Assembly (NCBI RefSeq): GCF_008271295.1
Contig: NZ_VTOY01000016.1
Span: 1-44,420 of the forward strand
Length of the DNA: 44,420 nucleotides
Reading direction: 5' to 3'
Origin: Pseudoselenomonas ruminis
Lineage (GTDB): Bacteria > Bacillota > Negativicutes > Selenomonadales > Selenomonadaceae
Below are positions 16,439 to 22,431 of the stretch, piece by piece. The notes below the pieces were generated by a model. The model was not told where the DNA came from. It made no database searches and worked only from the letters and a program-made list of their open reading frames with translations. Position 1 is the stretch's first letter; each line of letters starts with the position of its first letter. Made by a program: the position numbers and the translations under genes.

Positions 16439-16977
16439 TGAATACCCTCCCCATCTATGATTACGCCGTTTTGCTCCAACATGAACCTCGGCACTATATC
16501 CTTGATTTTTCTTGATATATCTCTCGGATGATACGGTCTTGCCGCACAAAGGGTGACGCTTTTGCCGGTCACATCCACATAAAGGCATTCCACAGCCATG
16601 AGCATGGTGAAATAGCCTCGACTTTTTTGGGTACCTTTGATGTAATCTGCCCATTCCATTTCTCCAAAATATTTGTCGCTGGCCATCCGGCCCAGATTCT
16701 CACGATAGGCTAAGACATCAAAATCCTTCGTATCTGCCGTAACCTTTACGGTAATATCTGTTTCCGTGGCCACAAGTTCAATATCCATAGCCATTTCTTC
16801 CGGGCTTTTTCTGGCGTACATGGCAGCATTCTGGGCTGCTTCCACTATGGCCATGGCAAAATGACCTTCCGTGTCCCCCAGCTTTTTATCCAAGGTGGAT
16901 TTAATTGGCGGCAGGGCTTCCTGGAAGAACGCATCATAGCCCTGTATGTGATAATGCTGAATCTCTCTGTCCTGCAA
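16435..16977 (-). CDS. HATPase-like protein of the anti-sigma serine kinase type (SpoIIAB/RsbW-like)
   Basis: 180 residues from TTG 16977 with AGGAGG eight bases upstream. The N-box (IVEAAQNAA, Glu46 and Asn50) and a G2-like box (KSRGYFTMLMA, 118-128) match GHKL anti-sigma kinases. The expected DxGxG G1 box is degenerate (ADTKDFD near 81-87), so ATP binding is uncertain. It overlaps the STAS gene, forming a two-gene unit like rsbV-rsbW. No sigma factor lies next to it; the partner could be chromosomal, or the switch could act on the secretion machinery. Confidence 0.6.
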   Translation of the reverse strand: MQDREIQHYHIQGYDAFFQEALPPIKSTLDKKLGDTEGHFAMAIVEAAQNAAMYARKSPEEMAMDIELVATETDITVKVTADTKDFDVLAYRENLGRMASDKYFGEMEWADYIKGTQKSRGYFTMLMAVECLYVDVTGKSVTLCAARPYHPRDISRKIKDIVPRFMLEQNGVIIDGEGIH

Positions 16978-16989
16978 AACTTCATCCTC

Positions 16990-17550
16990 CTACGGCATCC
17001 ATGTTCCCGTGATTAAGGGGATCACCCTTGCCGTGATATTTTTAAGCGGTACTGTGCCGGTATATCTGCCATCAAAGCTTCTCGGGTTGGTGCCTATGGG
17101 CAGAAACTCTCCCTCCGGCACCACAAAGCTGCCTCGAAGCACCGGCATCGGCCTTTCTTCTCGGTCTTCCGTGTATGCCTGCCCGATATAGCTCCCATTT
17201 GCCTTGAACTGCAAGGTGTCCGGCTCTATCTCATAGCGTTCTCCGGCCACAGCTCCAACCTGCTTTAAGAACCTCACTCCCGGCTTTAACCAGCCACGCT
17301 CATACGCCACGTTCGTAATAGCCTCTGTTGGCTCAAAGACCACATAATCGCCATCCTTTATGTCTCGCTGTGGTACCCTCATATAAAGCCCACGGGGCAG
17401 GCTGTCCGTGTGATTGTAGTAAAATACCCGGTACTCTGCCGGAAGCCTGGGCACATACGATAAGCACCGCCAGAATCCCAGCACCACCGCGAAAATTAAG
17501 ATAACCACCATAAAGCGGTGGGACTTCTTTGTTGTATCTATCCACTTCAA
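16990..17550 (-). CDS. traF: TraF-like S26 signal peptidase, first gene of the transfer operon
   Basis: 186 residues from TTG 17550, which has GGGAGGGG seven bases upstream. A more upstream in-frame TTG (17625) lies inside a repeated hairpin leader and is rejected. After one membrane helix comes the catalytic serine motif DSLPRGLY (Ser50) and the lysine motif FLKQVGAVAGE (Lys96). A final NPRSFDGRYTG box follows, as in conjugative-transfer S26 peptidases. RP4 TraF cleaves and cyclises the TrbC pilin; here it may process the VirB2-like pilin. Confidence 0.82.
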   Translation of the reverse strand: MKWIDTTKKSHRFMVVILIFAVVLGFWRCLSYVPRLPAEYRVFYYNHTDSLPRGLYMRVPQRDIKDGDYVVFEPTEAITNVAYERGWLKPGVRFLKQVGAVAGERYEIEPDTLQFKANGSYIGQAYTEDREERPMPVLRGSFVVPEGEFLPIGTNPRSFDGRYTGTVPLKNITARVIPLITGTWMP

Positions 17551-17589
17551 TTTCTTTCCCCTCCCGACTACGCTTTTAAGTCTAAGGGA

Positions 17590-17624
17590 AAATTTGCTCC
17601 GCAAACTCTTCGATATTTTACTCA
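17590..17624 (-). repeat. Hairpin leader element, copy upstream of the signal peptidase gene
   Basis: This is the second copy of the 35-base element at 7121-7155 (30/35 identical). On the minus strand the core is GAGTTTGC-GGA-GCAAATTT, with two G-U pairs. It ends about 40 bases before the TTG start at 17550, so it is a 5'-untranslated leader element. Confidence 0.55.
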
Positions 17625-17632
17625 AGCCCTAA

Positions 17633-17702
17633 AAATGTTATAAGCAACCTAAAAAAAAGTGCCCTATGAAGGCTACATTCTTTTAGGTTGCTTATAACAT
17701 TT
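17633..17702. repeat. Perfect 22-bp inverted repeat with 26-base spacer
   Basis: The left arm at 17633-17654 and the right arm at 17681-17702 are exact reverse complements (core ATGTTATAAGCAACCT). The right arm contains the -35 hexamer of the plus-strand small-RNA promoter. The left arm points into the transfer operon. The repeat may be an operator or a relic of a small mobile element; no protein-binding evidence is visible. Confidence 0.75.
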
Positions 17703-17716
17703 ATATTTGGTATAAT
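17688..17716 (+). promoter_or_regulatory. Sigma-70-type promoter for the plus-strand antitoxin RNA
   Basis: TTGCTT (17688-17693), a 17-base spacer and a perfect TATAAT (17711-17716). The predicted start is near 17723, which places the pairing repeat at the very 5' end of the RNA. Confidence 0.75.
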
Positions 17717-17722
17717 GGGGCT

Positions 17723-17800
17723 ACAAGAAGAAAGTATGTGGCGCTTCGGCGCAACACCGAAAAAGACGCCTTGGGTTTGGTCACCCGAGGCGTCTTTTTT
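17723..17800 (+). ncRNA. Candidate antitoxin RNA (RNAII-like, about 78 nt)
   Basis: It runs from the promoter at 17688-17716 to the terminator at 17765-17800. The 5' end carries AAGAAGAAAGTATGTG (17725-17740). This can pair with the toxin mRNA across its AUG (13 Watson-Crick pairs plus a G-U in 14, inside a 16-base repeat with one mismatch). A GCGC-UUCG-GCGC hairpin at 17741-17752 follows, then the terminator stem. Size, position and convergent direction match RNAII of the pAD1 par locus. The structure is seen in the sequence; the function is inference. Confidence 0.72.
17761..17800. terminator. Bidirectional intrinsic terminator of the toxin-antitoxin locus
   Basis: A 12-bp stem (GACGCCTTGGGT with ACCCGAGGCGTC, one G-U) has a 6-base loop. 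It is flanked by four or five A on the left and six T on the right, so it can terminate both strands. It ends the plus-strand small RNA and can end the minus-strand toxin mRNA. Confidence 0.88.
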
Positions 17801-17811
17801 CATATACTCAA

Positions 17812-17839
17812 AAGCCCCGGCATACACCGGGGCTTAGGG
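17812..17839 (-). terminator. Second hairpin in the toxin mRNA 3' region
   Basis: AAGCCCCGG and CCGGGGCTT form a 9-bp stem with a 6-base loop at 17812-17835. On the minus strand TTTTGAG follows, giving a moderate terminator. It may end most toxin transcripts or stabilise the message before the shared terminator. Confidence 0.65.
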
Positions 17840-17882
17840 GCCTCAAGCACAGATGGTCAGTCTAGCCGTCAGCCAATAGGAA

Positions 17883-17966
17883 TTATTTGCCGCGTTTGCG
17901 AAGCCAGTCGTAGATACAAGCTGCAACTAAACTACTCGCAATACCCACGAAGAAAGAAGAAAGCAT
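17883..17966 (-). CDS. Small hydrophobic peptide, Fst/Ldr-like type I toxin candidate
   Basis: 27 residues: a short start (MLSSFF), a hydrophobic membrane segment (VGIASSLVAACIY) and the polar tail DWLRKRGK. Fst-family toxins share this plan, with a single helix and then a W-L/charged tail, and they damage the membrane. The ATG at 17966 has GGGAGGTG seven bases upstream, and a consensus promoter (18027-18055) drives it. Its start codon lies in the repeat complementary to the convergent RNA. It is too short for routine gene calling. Identity as a toxin is inferred from peptide type and locus architecture together. Confidence 0.72.
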   Translation of the reverse strand: MLSSFFVGIASSLVAACIYDWLRKRGK

Positions 17967-18026
17967 GTGATGACACCTCCCTCTGGGCCAGGACTAAACC
18001 GTGGTTAGAGGTTCGCGGCAGATACC

Positions 18027-18055
18027 ATTATACCATCTTGTTACAAGGATAACAA
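18027..18055 (-). promoter_or_regulatory. Promoter for the toxin peptide mRNA
   Basis: On the minus strand: TTGTTA (18055-18050), a 17-base spacer and TATAAT (18032-18027). The predicted start is near 18020, giving a ~54-nt leader before the ATG at 17966. Confidence 0.78.
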
Positions 18056-18083
18056 AGCCCCTTGATTTATTTTTAATTTTGAA

Positions 18084-18809
18084 TCACGCGATATACTTCT
18101 GTACCACATCAAAATAGCTCTTGAGGTGCTTATGCACGGTTGCCAGTGAAACGCCACATCTTCCAGCTATCTGGCTGACATTTTCGTTGTGGTGACGGAT
18201 TTTCTCGTTTATCACCTGATACCGTACATAATCCTTGTCCTCTGCAGCTGCCGTCTTGAAGGCTCCCTGTACCTCCATAAGCGTTTCCAGCAGTCTTCTG
18301 TACCTGCGGCGCTTATCCACCAAGGAATCCAGCCACATCTGGTTATACTTCAGTTTTTCCGCCTTGCAGAAGGTGTTGATACGCATATCCAGCAAGTGAA
18401 TCATGTTCCTCACCACATTTGGCCGGTAAATATCTTCCTCGGTAAGGTTATAGCTGCTCATGGTGGCAATGGACTGCAAAATGAACTTGTTCCACTTGTG
18501 CAGGGTGGCTTCACAAACAAACAGCTCCATGGAAATGCGGTGGAAACTCTTTTCATCCCGGTATTTGGCTATCACAAAATCCTTCATTTCCTGTGTCAGT
18601 CCCATCATGACAATATCCACCACTGCCATATTTATCTTGTACCGCTGAAGGCTCAGGAAGGTCTGGTATCGCTTGCTGTCCTCCGGCTCCAGCTTGCAGA
18701 AATCCGCCAACTCCCATAGCTTACTGCGTTCCTTGTCGCTTATCTTGAATCGTTTTATGAGGGTCTGCTCGGCTACATACATGCCAAGGTCTGGGTTTAG
18801 AGCATTCAT
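18084..18809 (-). CDS. Helix-turn-helix regulator, last gene of the replication operon
   Basis: 241 residues from ATG 18809, which overlaps the stop of the DnaC-like gene (ATGA) and has GGGAGG eight bases upstream. The C-terminus carries a clear HTH (VSQIAGRCGVSLATVHKHLKSYF). A second HTH-like segment lies mid-protein (KSFHRISMELFVCEATLHKWNKFI), similar to sigma region 4-type folds. The middle is basic and helical (KRRRYRRLLETL). It may regulate replication or plasmid transfer genes. No named family is recognised. Confidence 0.65.
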   Translation of the reverse strand: MNALNPDLGMYVAEQTLIKRFKISDKERSKLWELADFCKLEPEDSKRYQTFLSLQRYKINMAVVDIVMMGLTQEMKDFVIAKYRDEKSFHRISMELFVCEATLHKWNKFILQSIATMSSYNLTEEDIYRPNVVRNMIHLLDMRINTFCKAEKLKYNQMWLDSLVDKRRRYRRLLETLMEVQGAFKTAAAEDKDYVRYQVINEKIRHHNENVSQIAGRCGVSLATVHKHLKSYFDVVQKYIA

Positions 18810-19765
18810 GAAAGTATATCCTCCCGTTTGTGCCGGAAACTCGGCGTATCCAATTTTGCCACCTGGCACATTTCTTCCAGCCGTGACGTGATACGGCTGG
18901 CCTGTTTATCTTCCTGTACCTTGCCTGACCGGTCCCGTATAATCAAGTGGTCTTTTAGCTCCGGCAGCGAATAATTGGATGTTACTATGGTCTGCAGTAC
19001 ATTGGCATAGCGGTAATCAATAATTTCCTGCAGTATGGCCACCTTCCACTCCGTCCGCTGGGTTGTACCCATATCGTCTAAAATCAGGCAATTTGTTTTT
19101 TTTATCAGGGGCAGGATTTTATCTTTCTGCTTATTGCCGGACTTATCAAAGCTATCCTGCAATGTCCTGAAAAGCTCCGTTACAGACACAAACAAAACAG
19201 AAAGTCCTTTTTTCAACCGCTCATTTGCCAGTATCGAGGCCATTTTCGTCTTCCCGGTGCCACAATCGCCATGAAGATACAGGCTGATATTCTCCTTGGC
19301 TGCCATAGTGGCCAGCAGCAAACCTCTTTTGTTCCCCGGCATGAGCGTAAAATTTGTCCATGTATCCTGTCTGTAATTTACTGGGATATGCGCTGTGTCC
19401 ATCAGCTTTTCCAGCCTCTGCTGCCGCAGCTTTTCCTGTTGAAGCCTGCAAGGACATACCCGAAGTGAAAATTGACCGCCTGTACAATCAGCCTGTACCA
19501 TAAGCCGCTTCCACTCCGGCTTATGGCTGCAATCCATGCCAGTACATGACCTGCACTGTTCATTTGCTGCTTCAATTTCAGCCAGTTCGCCGCTATACCG
19601 GGCCAACTGTTCCTGGGGCAGTTCATACTTCTCCTTGAGACTATGAACAATGCACAGAGCTTTATTGCCTCTGGCCATGTTTTTTTTGACCAATTCACTT
19701 CTGCCTGACATCCGGCTAAGTGTCCTCACAAAATCAATATTTCTGACCGGTTCCAATGCTCCCAT
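18806..19765 (-). CDS. dnaC: DnaC/DnaI-type helicase loader ATPase
   Basis: 319 residues. The N-terminal cysteine cluster (C71, C74, C79, C94, C104, C106) resembles the zinc-binding region of DnaI/DnaC-like loaders. Walker A is GDCGTGKT (166-173), Walker B is CLILDDMGT (about 221-229), and VTSNYSL with a following arginine-rich segment matches the sensor region. It would load the host replicative helicase at the RepA_N origin. IstB of IS21 is related, but no transposase is nearby and the rep gene lies directly upstream. Confidence 0.88.
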   Translation of the reverse strand: MGALEPVRNIDFVRTLSRMSGRSELVKKNMARGNKALCIVHSLKEKYELPQEQLARYSGELAEIEAANEQCRSCTGMDCSHKPEWKRLMVQADCTGGQFSLRVCPCRLQQEKLRQQRLEKLMDTAHIPVNYRQDTWTNFTLMPGNKRGLLLATMAAKENISLYLHGDCGTGKTKMASILANERLKKGLSVLFVSVTELFRTLQDSFDKSGNKQKDKILPLIKKTNCLILDDMGTTQRTEWKVAILQEIIDYRYANVLQTIVTSNYSLPELKDHLIIRDRSGKVQEDKQASRITSRLEEMCQVAKLDTPSFRHKREDILS

Positions 19766-19778
19766 CTTGTTGCCCCCC

Positions 19779-20921
19779 TTAGATTAAACCAAGCCTTGCC
19801 AAGAATTCATCCGTCTTTTCCCCGGGCAGAATTTCCGGCAGCGGATTTCCATTCGGGTCCAAATCTACTTCCGGGTCAAACTTTTGGGTCTGCTCGTTCG
19901 TGACAGGAGCATCTGCTTTTATGGGGATCACCTTGCGTTCCCCAATCTTGTGCCATCTTTCGAGAATGGACTGGATGTACTTGAAGCTCACGCCTCCCTT
20001 AGATGAAAGAGCTGCTTCTGTGATGGCAGATTCCACCTTTTCAAAGCCGTATGTTTTGCAAAGATGCTTCAGGCCATCTTTGACAAGTGGGCCAATATTA
20101 GACGAGATATTATCCCGATACTTCTGAATGAGCTGCTGAAGAAGCTCGTCCGTTTCATCCCCCGGGTTATTCCTTGTCGTAGTGGTAGTAGTAATATTTT
20201 CTTTTTTTATTCTCTCTAAGTTAGTTTTATTATATAAGTCAGTCTTATTTAGTTCCGCTGGCGGAACGGGGGCCGTTTCATATACGGAACAGGGCGTTCC
20301 ATTTTCGGAACGGGGTGTTTCACCAGCGGAACGGGCTGTTTCAAGTACGGAACAGGGTGTTCCGCTAACGGAACGGGTTTCTTTCAACGTTGAAACCACT
20401 TTTTCCCGCGCCTCGGTCAGCGTCATGGTAATACCTGCAGTGTGGGCATCGGCCACCATGTTTTTGGCCTCATCCTCAACAGCTTCAACTTCTGCCCTGC
20501 CCAGCCGGTCTTCATAGTCATGTACATCTGCCATGCTTTCCGGCGGCTCTATGCGGTTTACATAGATTTTCTGTGCGCCGTTCCGGCTTATGGGTACCGT
20601 CTCTATGAGGCTGTATTCCACAAGTTTCTTGAATGCCCTACATATAGCCGTCTTGCTCATCCCGAGCAGCGTGGCCAGGTCACCATAGCTGAACATGAGA
20701 AAAATATCGCCATTTTCCTCGACCCAGCCGTTTCTTCTGGACAAATTCATGCGGTCTTTGAGAACCGCATAAAGAACCTTTGCCTTTACATCCAGGCCAT
20801 CGTAGAATCGGTAGCTGAACAGCCCTTTGGGCAGCTGGTAATACACTTCATTGTCTATGTCTTGTGCCCTGAATCTCAAACCATCATATCCCTTCATAAA
20901 AGCGATAGAAATTATCTCCAT
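19779..20921 (-). CDS. repA: RepA_N-family replication initiator
   Basis: 380 residues. Residues about 24-115 match the RepA_N domain: YYQLPKGLF, LDVKAKVLYAVLKDRMNLSRRNGWVEENGDIF, FSYGDLATLLGMSKTAICRAFKKLVEYSLIE and KIYVNR. The C-terminal region (about 265-330) looks like a DnaD/DnaB_2 helical domain. Between them lies a seven-residue repeat (T/A-R-S-x-x-x-T type) encoded by tandem 21-bp iterons. RepA_N replicons usually have the origin inside rep, which fits. The ATG at 20921 overlaps the M23 peptidase gene by ten bases. Confidence 0.9.
   Translation of the reverse strand: MEIISIAFMKGYDGLRFRAQDIDNEVYYQLPKGLFSYRFYDGLDVKAKVLYAVLKDRMNLSRRNGWVEENGDIFLMFSYGDLATLLGMSKTAICRAFKKLVEYSLIETVPISRNGAQKIYVNRIEPPESMADVHDYEDRLGRAEVEAVEDEAKNMVADAHTAGITMTLTEAREKVVSTLKETRSVSGTPCSVLETARSAGETPRSENGTPCSVYETAPVPPAELNKTDLYNKTNLERIKKENITTTTTTRNNPGDETDELLQQLIQKYRDNISSNIGPLVKDGLKHLCKTYGFEKVESAITEAALSSKGGVSFKYIQSILERWHKIGERKVIPIKADAPVTNEQTQKFDPEVDLDPNGNPLPEILPGEKTDEFLARLGLI
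20252..20395. repeat. In-gene iterons, probable origin of the RepA_N replicon
   Basis: Six tandem units of pattern GTTYCNNNNNCGGAACRGGN start at 20252, 20275, 20296, 20317, 20338 and 20359. The spacing is 23 bases once and then 21. A perfect 14-bp palindrome (TTTCAACGTTGAAA, 20382-20395) follows. Because 21 is a multiple of three, the array stays in frame in repA. Each unit contains an inverted GTTCC/GGAAC pair. Confidence 0.85.
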
Positions 20922-21370
20922 AAGTCCATGGGGTTCATGTACTGATACGAACCATCTTCCCCTCTGGCAATATACTCTAAATGCAGATGAGGCCCCGTTA
21001 CGTTGCCGGTAGCTCCCACCGCGCCAATTACCTGCCCCTGGCTGACCATATCGCCGCCATTTACATAGATGGCCGACAGGTGGGCATATCTTGTATAGGC
21101 ATCCACAGCAGCATGATAGAGCATGACCTGATTGCCATAGCCATCATCAAAGTTGCCACACTGCACAACCTGCCCATCCCAAAGAGCCGGAACGCCAGAG
21201 CCACTTTCATAGCCCAGGTCTACTCCAGCATGAAATTTCCATGTGCCGGTAATGGGGTGAACACGCCAGCCAAAAGGCGAAGTAACCGGCAGGTCTGCTG
21301 CCATGGCAAGGCTGGACATTCCTGCCGTAATGGCAACAAACAGGACAGCAATTTTTCGTTTTAGGCTCAT
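20912..21370 (-). CDS. Secreted M23 (LytM-type) peptidase
   Basis: 152 residues. A signal peptide (about 1-24, ending AMA-AD) is followed by a compact M23 domain with the zinc motifs HAGVD (His47, Asp51) and HLHLE (His128, His130). The conserved start SPFGWRVHP is present. It should cut peptidoglycan peptides and could open the wall for the secretion channel, the job VirB1 does elsewhere. The gene lies between parB and repA, with an ATGA overlap with parB, instead of in the transfer operon. Confidence 0.9.
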   Translation of the reverse strand: MSLKRKIAVLFVAITAGMSSLAMAADLPVTSPFGWRVHPITGTWKFHAGVDLGYESGSGVPALWDGQVVQCGNFDDGYGNQVMLYHAAVDAYTRYAHLSAIYVNGGDMVSQGQVIGAVGATGNVTGPHLHLEYIARGEDGSYQYMNPMDLWR

Positions 21371-22413
21371 GACATTGCCTCGATAGCCAGGTTTGCTGCA
21401 GCCCTACGCAAATCCCAAAGCGCTGCATCGGCGTTATCTACTCTTGCCTTTGCTGCTTCCATTTTGCCCGTGGCTTCCTCTACAAGCCGCAGCAGCCCCT
21501 CTCTGACCCACTGCCTAGCCTTTGCCTCAGCTTCGGCCATATCAAGGCTTCTGGGGGCTTCTCCGGGCTTTTCAGCCTGTATTTCTTGCAGGAGTGCTTC
21601 TTCCATATCCTCTTGGCCTGCCGTCATAGGGTCTTGAGCTGCCTCATCACACGCCATGTCTGAGGCTTCCTCCTGCGGCATTTCTTTTTCCTGTACATCT
21701 GCTATGGTGCCGGACCGATTTCCTGATTCCAAATCACGGATATAGGCTCTCTGCTCGTCTTCCGACTTATAGGCCAGCTCCGATAAGGCCGTTTTGCCCA
21801 AAAGATTTTCTTCATAGGCTTTTCTTGCCTCCGGCACCACATGCTCCATCATCTTTATGCGCTGCAGTGAGCTGGTTGATATACCGAGAAATTTGTTGCA
21901 AAGGTATTCACGGAACTGCCCCTGGCTCCCTGTCTCCTTTTCCCAAAGTTTTTTGGCAATCGGCTCCAGTTTTTGTACCTCGTCCAATTTTTCGAAGGGA
22001 GTTTTATCCCGGTAGTCATTGGCAGATATAATATTGATTGTCTCTATTTCCTCAGCGGTCAGCTCTTCCGTACCGTTCAAATCCACTCGCACGATACAGG
22101 GCATAACCGCCTTCTCAATTTCTCCCTGTTCCAATCGGTAAAGCATGGCTGCCCGCCGTCTTTCCCCGGAAATCAGGGTGTATTTTCCTGGTTCATCAAC
22201 ATTCGCCACAACCTCCAGCGGTGTAATGTGGCCGGAAATCTTCATCCTCGTTGCCAGTTCTTCAACGTCTCGAATCCCGTAGAAGTTCTTGCTGTTTGGC
22301 ACAATATCATGAGCATCTATCATCTGTACTTCATAGGCTTCATCCTTTGCAGGAGCATTAACGCTTCTCTGCTTTTCCAATATCGACAGTATATTCCCTG
22401 AATATCTTTTCAC
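21367..22413 (-). CDS. parB: ParB-family partition protein, system 1
   Basis: 348 residues from GTG 22413 with GGAGG upstream. The ParB/Srx domain is visible: 'IVPNSKNFYGIRDVEELATRMKISGHITPLEVV', then TLISGERRRAAML. A central HTH region (LGISTSSLQRIKMMEHV) follows, and the C-terminus is acidic, with a helix-rich dimerisation-type end. It lies 18 bases after parA in the same operon. It binds centromere sites and activates ParA for segregation. Confidence 0.9.
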   Translation of the reverse strand: MKRYSGNILSILEKQRSVNAPAKDEAYEVQMIDAHDIVPNSKNFYGIRDVEELATRMKISGHITPLEVVANVDEPGKYTLISGERRRAAMLYRLEQGEIEKAVMPCIVRVDLNGTEELTAEEIETINIISANDYRDKTPFEKLDEVQKLEPIAKKLWEKETGSQGQFREYLCNKFLGISTSSLQRIKMMEHVVPEARKAYEENLLGKTALSELAYKSEDEQRAYIRDLESGNRSGTIADVQEKEMPQEEASDMACDEAAQDPMTAGQEDMEEALLQEIQAEKPGEAPRSLDMAEAEAKARQWVREGLLRLVEEATGKMEAAKARVDNADAALWDLRRAAANLAIEAMS

Positions 22414-22431
22414 CTGTTCATACCTCCGACA

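Larger units (their letters stand above)
17725..17969 (+). repeat. Direct repeat pair shared by toxin mRNA and antitoxin RNA
   Basis: AAGAAGAAAGTATGTG at 17725-17740 and AAGAAGAAAGCATGTG at 17954-17969 differ at one position, which becomes a G-U pair. Because the two transcripts converge, the repeat makes them complementary in trans. The second copy covers the ATG of the peptide gene. Confidence 0.8.

Noticed and set aside
16439-16654. N-terminal extension of the STAS gene to 16654
   Set aside because: The extra residues overlap the HATPase gene and look like frame noise; a TTG at 16438 with GGGGAGGG fits a complete STAS domain.
17551-17625. Upstream TTG start (17625) for the signal peptidase gene
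   Set aside because: The extension lies in a 35-base leader element that is also found before virB2, where it contains a stop codon, so it is untranslated RNA.
17738-18052. A 104-residue plus-strand frame through the toxin-antitoxin locus
   Set aside because: It runs across two terminators and opposite the 27-residue gene, with no ribosome site.
18806-19765. IstB of an IS21-type insertion sequence
   Set aside because: No IstA transposase or terminal repeats; the gene is operonic with repA and has the cysteine cluster of helicase loaders.
20252-20379. The 21-bp tandem repeats as a simple coding repeat only
   Set aside because: The strict GTTCC/GGAAC core in each unit and the RepA_N context make a replication origin more likely.
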